DNA of 25,984 bases from a virus, in IMG/VR virus record IMGVR_UViG_3300042898_001863, positions 1 to 25,984 of that record; one strand, 5' to 3'. A model generated the notes under the pieces. It was given only the letters and a program-made list of their open reading frames with translations. It made no database searches and was not told the DNA's origin. The position numbers and the translations under genes are program-made. Positions 15,908 to 23,125 of this stretch are shown here, in pieces. Each line of letters begins with the position of its first letter. The first letter of the stretch is position 1.

Positions 15908-16237
15908 ATGGAAAATTCAGAACCAAAAAAACCAGATACTTTAGTACATCCAATGATTAATCCTGAGGCCATAATCAAGATTGAGGTATCAGAATTTTAT
16001 CTTAGACGTTGCCAAAAGCTTTTAATTGCTTTGGCTGGTCAAATGGGTAATGAAAAGTTTATTGAAGCTATCAAAAAACTTGAGGAGGATAAACCTCTAG
16101 AAACCTTTGAGGAAGCTATTCTTGATGTTGTACTACCTCTTGTAGATACAATAGAAAGAGCAGCAAAAGAACAAGGGTTTGTAGAAGAAAGACCATTTAC
16201 TCCAGAAGAGATGATGAAAATCTATGAGGCTATCTAA
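15908..16237 (+). CDS. Hypothetical phage protein on the plus strand, 109 aa
   Basis: A 109-residue helical, acidic protein. The core (IIKIEVSEFYLRR, then a helix-rich section and IERAAKEQGF) resembles a small family I recall from Bacteroidota phages, with no known function. It is the only plus-strand gene between two minus-strand blocks and ends by overlapping the next minus-strand gene by eight bases, tail to tail. I start it at 15908; an in-frame TTG upstream adds an implausible hydrophobic leader, and 15953 is an alternative ATG. Confidence 0.75.
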   Translation: MENSEPKKPDTLVHPMINPEAIIKIEVSEFYLRRCQKLLIALAGQMGNEKFIEAIKKLEEDKPLETFEEAILDVVLPLVDTIERAAKEQGFVEERPFTPEEMMKIYEAI

Positions 16238-16637
16238 AGTTCAGCCCCACTAAATCTCCTGCGTCAATAATAGATTCAATTACACTGCTCAATTCTTCCT
16301 TGGAACAATCTGCTAAACTTTTACAATATAATATTTTTTCATTGTTGTAGTTTGTAACAAAGCATAAACCTGCAGCCTTTTTAATTTCAAACTTTAATTC
16401 TGATACTGTATGACCAGTACTTCTTGCTAGTTCTGCTAGACAAGCATGTATCTTGGCCAGCTGATCTAAAGTGCCGTCATCTTTGTTTGCTTCCATGAAG
16501 ATGTTTACAGTTTGATCTAGGACAAGACCAGCCAAGAAAGCTTCATACTTAGCTTTACTTGATGCTACAGGAGAAAGCTTACCGCCCTCACCTTTAATAA
16601 ACTTGCCATGAAAAATGTTATACTTTTGTTTGCTCAT
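16230..16637 (-). CDS. Conserved phage protein, 135 aa, possibly NinB-like
   Basis: A 135-residue soluble protein. The pattern EANKDDGTLDQLAKIHACL, followed by LARSTGHT and KSLADCSKEEL, is one I associate with a small family frequent in Bacteroidota phages and sometimes labelled NinB-like recombination protein. I cannot confirm the NinB link from motifs. It opens near the 3' end of the accessory block, overlaps the 67-residue gene by four bases (ATGA) and converges on the plus-strand gene with an eight-base overlap. Confidence 0.75.
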   Translation of the reverse strand: MSKQKYNIFHGKFIKGEGGKLSPVASSKAKYEAFLAGLVLDQTVNIFMEANKDDGTLDQLAKIHACLAELARSTGHTVSELKFEIKKAAGLCFVTNYNNEKILYCKSLADCSKEELSSVIESIIDAGDLVGLNFR

Positions 16638-16837
16638 AACTTTTCTATTTCTTGTTTAACTTCTTGCCAATATTCTTCATGCCCGTATATATAGTTGTCT
16701 TCTAAAATAGGATACATAGTTATTGATTTTATCTGCAATATCTCATCAACTGCTATTAATGCACATTGTTTTGCTTCATTCCAAGACCATATAGCATACT
16801 TTTCTACTAATTCTTTTGCTTTGTCTTTTGGTGTCAT
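16634..16837 (-). CDS. Small conserved phage protein, 67 aa
   Basis: A 67-residue protein of a type common in Bacteroidota phages: MTPKDKAKELVEKY at the start, AKQCALIAVDEI in the middle, and a YWQEVKQEI tail. It is helical and soluble. Function unknown. It is placed directly after the ClpS gene (one base gap) and coupled by ATGA to the next gene. Confidence 0.78.
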   Translation of the reverse strand: MTPKDKAKELVEKYAIWSWNEAKQCALIAVDEILQIKSITMYPILEDNYIYGHEEYWQEVKQEIEKL

Positions 16838-16838
16838 A

Positions 16839-17120
16839 CTATTCTATTTTAGCTGTGAGACCTTGCTCTAGCAAAGCTTCACATACCGGTTTAAGTTTAT
16901 CATAAGAGCCGTGCTTTACGTCACACTTACCATTATGGTGTACCAGAAGAGCACATTGTTCAGCCTGGATTGGGTTGTGATCACAATACTTTAGCAAGCA
17001 ATTAATTACATGATCAAAAGTATTGTAGTCATCATTGTAAAGTATGATGACTTTTGTTTTTTCTGTGACCTCTTTTATAAGGACATCTAATTCTTCTTCT
17101 ATGCCTGGTTCAAATATCAT
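16839..17120 (-). CDS. clpS: ClpS-like N-degron adaptor
   Basis: A 93-residue protein with the ClpS fold signature. ClpS adaptors deliver proteins with destabilising N-terminal residues to ClpAP or ClpCP. Seen here: the substrate-pocket motif N29-D30-D31-Y32 followed by NTFDHVINCL, the conserved AEQCALLVHHNGKC block (H61 in the position that contacts the N-degron amino group), and the closing LLEQGLTAKIE strand. The NTFDHVI and GKC-x-V forms are those I recall from Bacteroidota ClpS proteins rather than from E. coli. The N-terminal extension (1-22) is acidic and short, as in host versions. It overlaps the gene upstream by 11 bases and is one base from the gene downstream. This family is normally cellular, so acquisition from a host is likely. 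Confidence 0.9.
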   Translation of the reverse strand: MIFEPGIEEELDVLIKEVTEKTKVIILYNDDYNTFDHVINCLLKYCDHNPIQAEQCALLVHHNGKCDVKHGSYDKLKPVCEALLEQGLTAKIE

Positions 17121-17355
17121 CTGCCTTGTTATAAAAGTTCAACCATTTGTCTCTTTCTTCTATGGCTTCTAGCCTAGGTTTATCTATTTCTATTATAGAC
17201 TCACCACAAAGACCAAGATCAGTATCTATTTCTTCTAATAGCCTGCCTAGGTCTCTAAGTTTTTTCATCTGAGTACCTGATATCCAAGACGCTCCTGAGC
17301 TAACTTCATTAAGAACATGTCTCTGTTCTGCAAGTTTCTTTAAATTAATTTTCAT
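17110..17355 (-). CDS. Small hypothetical coiled-coil protein, 81 aa
   Basis: A helical, charged protein (KKLAEQRHVLNEV, then KLRDLGRLLEEID) without a recognised domain. I start it at the ATG at 17355; an ATG six codons earlier exists but lies inside the end of the preceding gene. It overlaps that gene by 11 bases and the ClpS gene by 11 bases, so it is translated as part of the same set. Whether it relates to ClpS is unknown. Confidence 0.68.
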   Translation of the reverse strand: MKINLKKLAEQRHVLNEVSSGASWISGTQMKKLRDLGRLLEEIDTDLGLCGESIIEIDKPRLEAIEERDKWLNFYNKADDI

Positions 17356-17560
17356 CTCCAAATAATTTGTCAAACATTGTGTGATTCCAGCACAGTTTTA
17401 CCTGGCTGCTATTATAGTGTTTAATTTCACGGGTCTTCTCATTGCAGACTACCCAGATTGTGTTCTCATGTGGACCATAGTCCATCAAGAATAACACTTG
17501 GCCATCGCCATGTGGGGTTTCCACCCACAATACTTGCTGTACTTCATGTATTGCCGTCAT
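17345..17560 (-). CDS. Conserved small phage protein, 71 aa
   Basis: A beta-rich 71-residue protein of a type widespread in Bacteroidota phages: EVQQVLWVETPHGDGQVLFL, then a DYGPHENTIWVV block and a KHYNSSQVKL segment. Function unknown. The sequence looks like a small SH3-like barrel, but that is only an impression. It overlaps its neighbours at both ends. Confidence 0.75.
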   Translation of the reverse strand: MTAIHEVQQVLWVETPHGDGQVLFLMDYGPHENTIWVVCNEKTREIKHYNSSQVKLCWNHTMFDKLFGDEN

Positions 17561-17843
17561 CTTTCTTGTTTAATATTATTTCTCTAACTTCATATGTCAA
17601 ATCCATTAAGGCATCATACACAGCTTGCTGTTGAGCATTGGCTGCAGTATCCTCATTATAGTTGGTCATTTTGTTTAATGCCTCTTCATATTCTTTTACA
17701 GTGGTGAAGAGCTTTTTAAAGTAAGACTTTAACTGAAACCTGTGCTCTGGTAAGGTGTGTACCAGTTCTGATAGACACCTTACGTGAGCAAGCATCAAGT
17801 TTATATTCATTGCATCTTCTCTTGATAGGTGTTGATGAGACAT
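17544..17843 (-). CDS. Small hypothetical helical protein, 99 aa
   Basis: A helical, charged protein without a recognised domain; two helices (about 15-45 and 45-70) are clear from heptad-like spacing of hydrophobic residues. It overlaps the next gene by 17 bases and starts 11 bp after the lipoprotein gene ends. Role unknown. Confidence 0.7.
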   Translation of the reverse strand: MSHQHLSREDAMNINLMLAHVRCLSELVHTLPEHRFQLKSYFKKLFTTVKEYEEALNKMTNYNEDTAANAQQQAVYDALMDLTYEVREIILNKKDDGNT

Positions 17844-17854
17844 ATAATTTTAGT

Positions 17855-18091
17855 TTACCATTTTCCACTATTTGTTATGCAATATCTACTGCCCACATGA
17901 GCATTCATCCAATCTGCTGAACTTAATACAAACTCTTTGTTGTTATTACTGCATTCATTCTTAATTACTACACTGTTGTTTTGTACATTATCTGATTGTA
18001 CTATACCACAGTTACAAGGACCTTCATTTTCTTTCTTTTTGCAGGAACCTAATAAGGCTACAACCGCTATTGCTAATACTATTTTTTTCAT
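17855..18091 (-). CDS. Small phage-encoded lipoprotein
   Basis: A 78-residue protein with a signal peptide and lipobox LLGSC, the acylated cysteine being C17, followed by KKKE. The mature part has four more cysteines (26, 28, 47, 71), which could form two disulfides. Similar short Cys-rich lipoproteins occur in Bacteroidota prophages, as I recall. It should be exported and anchored in an envelope membrane; a role in superinfection exclusion or host surface change is plausible but not shown. It starts two bases after the gene upstream ends. Confidence 0.78.
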   Translation of the reverse strand: MKKIVLAIAVVALLGSCKKKENEGPCNCGIVQSDNVQNNSVVIKNECSNNNKEFVLSSADWMNAHVGSRYCITNSGKW

Positions 18092-18093
18092 GT

Positions 18094-18456
18094 TTATTTG
18101 TTTTTTACTATTTCTATTAGTTTATCTAGACAGGCTTGTTCTGCTTCTTCATATGTTTTAACTATACCTGATGCTTTAGCTTCATCATTCCATGTTATAG
18201 ACCAATGATATTCTCCAGGTTTTACAATATTATAACTTATAAAGTTGAATACTAGATTGTGTTTCTCTCTAAACCATCTAAATGCTTGTTGGTAAAGTGG
18301 TGCTAAAATAATGTCTTCAGGAATATCCAAAACTCCATTTACAGGATTACCTGCCCATAATTTATTAGGTCTATCCCAAGTTCCAAAACAAGGTTCATCA
18401 AATCCTAACTCTTTAAGAGCTAGTGCTTGTTCATAATTTACAAATTCTTTTGTCAT
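18094..18456 (-). CDS. Conserved phage protein, 120 aa
   Basis: A 120-residue soluble protein that I recall as common in Bacteroidota phages, with the diagnostic segments QALALKELGFDEPCFG, PLYQQAFRWFREKHNL and a YHWSITW strand followed by a C-terminal helix. Function is unknown. Its ATG is shared with the stop of the 50-residue gene upstream (ATGA). Confidence 0.8.
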   Translation of the reverse strand: MTKEFVNYEQALALKELGFDEPCFGTWDRPNKLWAGNPVNGVLDIPEDIILAPLYQQAFRWFREKHNLVFNFISYNIVKPGEYHWSITWNDEAKASGIVKTYEEAEQACLDKLIEIVKNK

Positions 18457-18605
18457 ATTGGTCTAGTTTTATAAGTTTCAAGCTTAAAGCACAAAAAGTA
18501 ATACCTTCTATGCTCAATACCTAAATCTACGCTATCAAAATCCCATCTTACAGGTAGAAGATGCCACTCTACTAAGTTTACTACAAATCTTACTTGTTTT
18601 TTCAT
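18453..18605 (-). CDS. Short hypothetical protein, 50 aa
   Basis: I translated this from the gap between two larger genes. It opens at the ATG at 18605, fused as ATGA to the stop of the 132-residue gene, and stops with TGA at 18453-18455, overlapping the next ATG in the same way. Both junctions show the coupling seen throughout this block, which supports a real gene. The protein is rich in aromatic and basic residues (EHRRYYFLCFKLE) and has no signal or known domain. Confidence 0.7.
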   Translation of the reverse strand: MKKQVRFVVNLVEWHLLPVRWDFDSVDLGIEHRRYYFLCFKLETYKTRPI

Positions 18606-19000
18606 AATCCTACTTTAGTTTTTTTAATCAGGGGTAACATCCCATCAATCTTGTTCATAGCATCATTATAAGCTTTAACAAATACATCTTGTTTAACTGG
18701 TTTATAGAAGCTGAGAATACGTAGTTCTAATTCTATAGGAGATATTCTATCTCCAAGAACCCGTACAGCCTTTACTACAGAGTTCATAATATCTCTTTTG
18801 TTTATTGTTATTGAGTGTATATAGAGTATTTCAGTACTTTGCTTTACATACTTAAACTTAAGAAATTTCTTAGCCTCAGCATCTTGAGCTTCTTTTTGCA
18901 ATGAGTGCTGTAAGGTTATAGCTTCTCTACTAAGCTTGAATCTTTGCTTATTAAGGCTATTAATTTTAGCTTTTATCTGTTTTGCTGTTGGTTTTTTCAT
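18602..19000 (-). CDS. Hypothetical helical protein, 132 aa
   Basis: A lysine-rich protein with a strongly helical, coiled-coil-prone N-terminus (about 1-45, KAKINSLNKQRFKLSREA) followed by a more globular segment. No domain is recognised. It overlaps the 50-residue gene by ATGA and follows the 78-residue gene by four bases. Confidence 0.75.
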   Translation of the reverse strand: MKKPTAKQIKAKINSLNKQRFKLSREAITLQHSLQKEAQDAEAKKFLKFKYVKQSTEILYIHSITINKRDIMNSVVKAVRVLGDRISPIELELRILSFYKPVKQDVFVKAYNDAMNKIDGMLPLIKKTKVGL

Positions 19001-19004
19001 TTGT

Positions 19005-19241
19005 TTACTGGTTTAGGTGTACATATAATTCAATAATTTTCCAAGTTAATCCAGGATTTGAAGGTCCTATTTTTGCAGTTAGTTCTTTTTGATGTTTTAA
19101 TGCTTGTGTATAAGTTAAAATCTGAGATTTGTTTAAAGCTTTAATTTCATCAGCTCCTGTATCATCAGAACCATCTTTTGCAATTTTACTCCAGACCATA
19201 TTTTCATTGTCTATTACTATGTATAAATCTGTTTTTGTCAT
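19005..19241 (-). CDS. Small hypothetical protein, 78 aa
   Basis: A soluble alpha/beta-looking protein (DLYIVIDNENMVWSK, then a helix-rich middle) with no recognised family. Its ATG overlaps the stop of the 39-residue gene upstream. Role unknown. Confidence 0.7.
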   Translation of the reverse strand: MTKTDLYIVIDNENMVWSKIAKDGSDDTGADEIKALNKSQILTYTQALKHQKELTAKIGPSNPGLTWKIIELYVHLNQ

Positions 19242-19357
19242 TGTTTTACTGGTTTAGGGGTGCATATATGACCATCACTCCACTTAATACCTGGAGGAGG
19301 TGTTAATTCTGGTGAGCTGTACTTGGTACCACACTCACTACATATAAAGTTATTCAT
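19238..19357 (-). CDS. Very short Cys-containing protein, 39 aa
   Basis: Translated from the minus strand across what would otherwise be a 108-base gap. The ATG at 19357 overlaps the preceding stop by eight bases and the TGA overlaps the following ATG. The sequence has a CSECGTKY knuckle and a third cysteine near the end (HICTPKP), suggesting a partial zinc ribbon. With only 39 residues function is open; coupling at both ends is the main support. Confidence 0.65.
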   Translation of the reverse strand: MNNFICSECGTKYSSPELTPPPGIKWSDGHICTPKPVKQ

Positions 19358-19580
19358 CTTCTTCTTTTTTATACTTTAAAGCCACAGAATAAACTTTATC
19401 TTCATCTTTATACCAACCTACAATAGTTGATAAGTTAGATAAAATAAACTCAGGACTATGACTGTTTCTAATATGAGTAGTTACACTATTATCTTCCCAA
19501 AGGATATAAAAAGTATCATTTATAGCAATTTCATTATGATCTACATCTGCCATATAAGCACATCTTATTTCTATCTTCAT
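19350..19580 (-). CDS. Small hypothetical protein, 76 aa
   Basis: A beta-rich acidic protein (EIRCAYMADVDHNEI, then a TFYILWEDNSVTTH strand pair) with an acidic/lysine C-terminus. No family is recognised. Start and stop each touch a neighbour by one to eight bases. Confidence 0.7.
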   Translation of the reverse strand: MKIEIRCAYMADVDHNEIAINDTFYILWEDNSVTTHIRNSHSPEFILSNLSTIVGWYKDEDKVYSVALKYKKEEDE

Positions 19581-20050
19581 TAGTCTTGTTTTTTAGTTGG
19601 TGGATTATAACTGTCTAGTCTCCATTCTTTAAGACCATCTATTACACCTGCTTTATAAGCATCTTTGAGCTCATCAGTAGAGTAAAGTATTTCATTGTTG
19701 GGGTATTTTCTAAAGCATTCTTCGGCTATTTGTATTTGTAACTGCTGAAGTCTAGTAGGATATTCAGGCCAAGCATCTTTTTCTGTAAGAGGTCTTGTTG
19801 CTTTATCTACAAGCTTAGCATATATACTAATACTATTACTTACTGGGCCATTTGTTGGAGGTACAGGAAACTCTACAATCTCAAACTCTACTTCTTGACC
19901 TTCATCAGAATCAGATAATCCTGGGCCATTTACATAGCCATGATCTAGTATAGGTAATATTCTTACTCCTGTATTACCATAGAAGAGATCCTCTTTAGCA
20001 TGATACCATACCTGCCAACCACTTTCTGTTTTATGCAGTGTTCCTCTCAT
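19580..20050 (-). CDS. Conserved phage protein, 156 aa
   Basis: A 156-residue protein whose N-terminus (GTLHKTESGWQVWY) and central EVEFEIVEFPVPP strand recall a small-protein family common in Bacteroidota phages, with no function known to me. The C-terminal part (about 110-150) is helical, with an AYKAGVIDGL helix. A one-base overlap links it to the next gene. Confidence 0.75.
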   Translation of the reverse strand: MRGTLHKTESGWQVWYHAKEDLFYGNTGVRILPILDHGYVNGPGLSDSDEGQEVEFEIVEFPVPPTNGPVSNSISIYAKLVDKATRPLTEKDAWPEYPTRLQQLQIQIAEECFRKYPNNEILYSTDELKDAYKAGVIDGLKEWRLDSYNPPTKKQD

Positions 20051-20051
20051 A

Positions 20052-20306
20052 TTAGTCTTGTTTGTTTAGTAAGTTAATATAATCTTTTACTACATCAACA
20101 AATAGAGTTTCATTTCTATACTGCTCTCCTTTGTTTACCATATACCAAGCAAGTAAATCGCTCATCTTATCAGTCATATCTTCTTGGCAGCTATAACCTT
20201 TGATAAAACCTTCTCTTAATACCCTTATTTCATCAGTAATAGTTCCATCAGGATATGGTGGATAATACTTTTCAGCTAATTGTTCTATTTCTTCTTGTGT
20301 TTTCAT
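20052..20306 (-). CDS. Small hypothetical protein, 84 aa
   Basis: A helical soluble protein with an aromatic LAEKYYPPYPDG start, an LREGFIKGYSCQEDM middle and a helical end. It shares the helical style of its neighbours but has no recognised family. It abuts genes on both sides by one base. Confidence 0.72.
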   Translation of the reverse strand: MKTQEEIEQLAEKYYPPYPDGTITDEIRVLREGFIKGYSCQEDMTDKMSDLLAWYMVNKGEQYRNETLFVDVVKDYINLLNKQD

Positions 20307-20307
20307 A

Positions 20308-20601
20308 TTATCTGATTAAGGTTAATATTGTGAGGATTAGTATGTCCAGAAGACAAGAGATCCTCAGCAGTTTTTTGTAGTAGTCTGGTTTAGCGGCTCT
20401 TTCTAAAAACACAAAGGCCTGTCCTGTTAATATGATTATAGCAAACATATACCAGTAATGTGTAAACAGTCCTGTAAATACCCATACTACAAAGAAAAAC
20501 TCTGTTGTAAAATGTAAAAAGCTGTCAGTATTTGGGTCTAACAGCGTAAAAAGCCTGTGTCCTATAAACACTAGGGCTAGTCCATAAAAAATTTCTGTCA
20601 T
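20308..20601 (-). CDS. Small polytopic membrane protein, 97 aa
   Basis: Four hydrophobic stretches are visible (about 3-20, 29-47, 49-68 and 78-96), separated by short polar loops, giving a small four-helix inner-membrane protein. It is too polytopic and too far from the spanin pair for a confident holin call. It overlaps the gene upstream by ATGA. Phage membrane proteins of this size can be superinfection-exclusion or lysis accessory factors; no specific assignment is made. Confidence 0.7.
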   Translation of the reverse strand: MTEIFYGLALVFIGHRLFTLLDPNTDSFLHFTTEFFFVVWVFTGLFTHYWYMFAIIILTGQAFVFLERAAKPDYYKKLLRISCLLDILILTILTLIR

Positions 20602-20819
20602 GTTGCTTTGATTTTAATTCCTAATTCAATGCCCGCATTGGTCATATAGATCATCCGGTCTGTGTCTGCATACTCCATTGTGATTTCCATGTGAAGACTG
20701 TTGAAGATGTCTCTCTCTAGTATTACTAGTAATAATATATTCTCCGGTAGTTCATACATTTTTTCTCTAAGGTTTGCAGCAAATAATTCTAGGTCAGTTC
20801 TTGTTTTAAGTTCTGTCAT
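20598..20819 (-). CDS. Small hypothetical protein, 73 aa
   Basis: A 73-residue protein beginning MTELKTRTDLELF and mostly helical in its first half. The reading frame is open further upstream to 20966, but that part is Lys/Arg-rich and overlaps the following gene, so I take the ATG at 20819. The 61-bp gap before it (20820-20880) holds no clear signal. Confidence 0.65.
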   Translation of the reverse strand: MTELKTRTDLELFAANLREKMYELPENILLLVILERDIFNSLHMEITMEYADTDRMIYMTNAGIELGIKIKAT

Positions 20820-20880
20820 GTTGGTTTTTTTAATGTGATTGGTGGGTTTGTTGAGAAGAGGGAGATGATAGTAAAACCTT

Positions 20881-21192
20881 TTACGTGAGCGTTTTTGACT
20901 CTTCTTCAGCTTCTTCAAGCAAACGATTAAGTTCTTTTTCTGCCCACGCCATGTCTTCATTGACAATTATGCTGGTGATTATACCAAACCTTTCTGATGC
21001 GTATGCTAACCATGGGGCGCAACCATCTAAGTTTACCTCTGCTAATAGAAATCCTATTTTGTCTCCTTGGATTTTAAGCTTTAATATCTTGGTCACAGTA
21101 TAAATGTGACCTTGCTTAATCCACTGATTGTTTGGTATGTCATTAGGTTTATTAGAATCATTAATACAAATCACCTTGAAAATCATAGTCAT
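20881..21192 (-). CDS. Small conserved phage protein, 103 aa
   Basis: The N-terminal block IFKVICINDSNKPNDIP followed by WIKQGHIYTV is a recurrent motif of small proteins in Bacteroidota phages. The middle has APWLAYASERF, and the C-terminus is Glu-rich and helical. Function unknown. The ATG at 21192 is used; an in-frame ATG two codons later at 21186 fits the family start equally well. It overlaps the gene upstream by 32 bases. Confidence 0.72.
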   Translation of the reverse strand: MTMIFKVICINDSNKPNDIPNNQWIKQGHIYTVTKILKLKIQGDKIGFLLAEVNLDGCAPWLAYASERFGIITSIIVNEDMAWAEKELNRLLEEAEEESKTLT

Positions 21193-21472
21193 CTTCTTTA
21201 GGTTCTACATATCCAGGATTCCATTCTGGGTTGGTTGAGTACTCAGGAACAAAGTGTCCCTTCTCATGCGCCTGTTTGCGCAAGTCTTTGTGATAATCTT
21301 CTTCTGATGTAAAGTCTGCTATACCGTGTGAGGCCATACCAATTGGATTGAAGTCCTCATCTGCTTTATAGATGTTTACATTAATAATAGTTTCAAGTGA
21401 TTGTGTTGTGAGGAACACTAATCTGTTTTCTGTGCCGTCTTCTGCTGTAAGTTTAAGGGATGTTGTTGCCAT
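21161..21472 (-). CDS. Small hypothetical protein, 103 aa
   Basis: A soluble, acidic protein with a beta-rich N-terminal part (residues 1-45) and a charged, disordered-looking acidic C-terminus (WNPGYVEPKEDDYDFQGD). No family is recognised. It lies four bases from the 102-residue gene upstream. Confidence 0.7.
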   Translation of the reverse strand: MATTSLKLTAEDGTENRLVFLTTQSLETIINVNIYKADEDFNPIGMASHGIADFTSEEDYHKDLRKQAHEKGHFVPEYSTNPEWNPGYVEPKEDDYDFQGDLY

Positions 21473-21476
21473 GGTT

Positions 21477-21785
21477 TTATTGTAGATTTCTGTTTCTTTT
21501 AGGATCTTCTGGTTTAGGAGGTTCTTGTCTGAACACGGTGATCTTCCATGCTTTTTTTGAGCTGGCCGGCATGAGATTTAATAATTCTTTCTTCACGAGC
21601 GCGTGTTCAATTTTAATATCAGCTGTAGTTTTAAATGATGTTTTTTTAAGATCAGTCACAAAGTCCCAACCTTCATTGCAACTCAAGAGAGGACCACCAG
21701 GTATTTGTACCTTGATTGGTCCTCTTGGTGAGTTAGTCATTAAACTATATTCTCTTTGTAAGTATTCGTTTTCTAATGATGCCAT
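21477..21785 (-). CDS. Small hypothetical protein, 102 aa
   Basis: A soluble protein with a central beta-turn (GPIKVQIPGGPLLSC) and a basic tail. No domain is recognised. It begins 29 bases after the SF2 helicase ends. A protein partnering the helicase is possible but has no direct support. Confidence 0.68.
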   Translation of the reverse strand: MASLENEYLQREYSLMTNSPRGPIKVQIPGGPLLSCNEGWDFVTDLKKTSFKTTADIKIEHALVKKELLNLMPASSKKAWKITVFRQEPPKPEDPKRNRNLQ

Positions 21786-21814
21786 GATTTTTTTTGCAAG
21801 ATAATAAAAGTTTA

Positions 21815-22900
21815 TTAATCTTGCACATATTCAATCTTACTTTGGTCAAATCCTTCTAGTGCAGACTTAACCCAGTACTCATCTATGGTATCTTTGTAAC
21901 AGAGAATGTGTATACATGATTCTTCATTTGGATTGAGACGGAGCAATCGGCCTATACGCTGACTTGACTTGCGTTCATTTCCGTATGCGTGCATGATTAT
22001 ACCTTGCTTTAGGTTGGGTATGTTTACACCTTCACTTAATTGAAGTACAGCAGATAGCTTTTTAATTTTACCTTCCTTGAATGCTTTAAGATTTTCTTCA
22101 GAGAGTGCGTTTTTGCTGTGATAACTATGAGCGCATAGTTTGTCAGCTTGCTCCTGTGTATTAGCAAATAGAATTACTTTATCTGTTATAGAGCTCATTA
22201 GTTTTTTGGCTAGTCTTTCTTTGCTTGGGAAATCCATTAGCGCTTTCATTCTCATGACTCTCATGATTTGTAGTTCTTTTGCTCCATATGCAGAGTCTAC
22301 TCTGTCCGTCCAATATGCATAAGACTGTTGTTCAGATGAAAACCATTCTTTGTTTTTTGATTTCATTTTCAGTGTCTTCATTGCATCTAGTGGAATCTTG
22401 TGTACTATGATCTTATAGTCATTTAAGATTTTGTCTTCTATGGCTTCATCTGTCTGGTACGTATACATTATAGGACAAAACTGGTCTACCATCTTTCCCT
22501 TCTGGGATGATTTAAACTTTGGTGGTGTACCTGTTAATCCTACAATCTTACCTTTATATCCTCTTAACCACTCTGCGTGGGTGTATAGAAGAGAGTGGCA
22601 TTCATCCAAGTATATTACATCATACATGTAAATTTGCTTTGACAAAGACAAATACGTTGTAAAGTCCATGTGACTTGTTAGATGAGATAGTCCATGCTCT
22701 TTAGCTTGACTTTTCCACTCTTCAAATATAGATGTCTTTGGTGCAACTACTAGGAACATTGCATCTGGATCCCAATGATGGTCCATATGTTTTAGTCCTA
22801 CTAAAGTCTTACCACCACCCATTGTTATTCCTACACCTGCGCGATGATTGGGTATGAGTATATCCAGAGCTTCTTTTTGTATTTGGTCTCTAGTCTTCAT
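21815..22900 (-). CDS. SF2 DNA helicase/ATPase
   Basis: A 361-residue SF2 helicase core. Motif I (Walker A) is MGGGKT (27-32), motif Ia is VAPKT (52-56), motif II is YLDECH (97-102), motif III is TGTPP (123-127), and motif VI is SQRIGRLLRLNP near residue 320. The DECH box and the compact two-domain size resemble phage helicases of the T4 UvsW or SNF2-like recombination/repair class. It lies among small accessory genes and overlaps the gene before it by ATGA. It is distinct from the replicative helicase and more likely serves fork rescue, recombination or transcription-related functions. Confidence 0.9.
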   Translation of the reverse strand: MKTRDQIQKEALDILIPNHRAGVGITMGGGKTLVGLKHMDHHWDPDAMFLVVAPKTSIFEEWKSQAKEHGLSHLTSHMDFTTYLSLSKQIYMYDVIYLDECHSLLYTHAEWLRGYKGKIVGLTGTPPKFKSSQKGKMVDQFCPIMYTYQTDEAIEDKILNDYKIIVHKIPLDAMKTLKMKSKNKEWFSSEQQSYAYWTDRVDSAYGAKELQIMRVMRMKALMDFPSKERLAKKLMSSITDKVILFANTQEQADKLCAHSYHSKNALSEENLKAFKEGKIKKLSAVLQLSEGVNIPNLKQGIIMHAYGNERKSSQRIGRLLRLNPNEESCIHILCYKDTIDEYWVKSALEGFDQSKIEYVQD

Positions 22901-23121
22901 TTTAAGTTTATTACTTCATTTTTTATTGCTTCATAATAACTACGCAATGATGAGTTTGTACCAACAACTTCATCCATCAATAGATCTAAACTACGTACAG
23001 TGTATTCTATAGCTATCTGATAGCCTACAGTTCCAGGCTTGGCACCATGCTCATTGAATCTTGCAAGAATCTCTTCTGCTTTTTGTTTATGTGTTGTTGT
23101 AGTTGTTGTTATTTTTTTCAT
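22897..23121 (-). CDS. Small helical hypothetical protein, 74 aa
   Basis: A helical protein starting with a run of six threonines (codons of the ACN type, giving a GTT-rich microsatellite at about 23090-23120 on the plus strand). No domain is recognised. It is coupled by ATGA to the SF2 helicase gene. Confidence 0.68.
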   Translation of the reverse strand: MKKITTTTTTHKQKAEEILARFNEHGAKPGTVGYQIAIEYTVRSLDLLMDEVVGTNSSLRSYYEAIKNEVINLK

Positions 23122-23125
23122 GTTG

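Noticed and set aside
20308-20601. Holin call for the small membrane protein
   Set aside because: Four hydrophobic segments and distance from the spanin-like pair do not single out a holin; left as an unassigned membrane protein.
20820-20966. N-terminal extension of the gene at 20598-20819
   Set aside because: The added residues are Lys/Arg-rich and overlap the next gene's reading frame. The ATG at 20819 gives a sensible protein.
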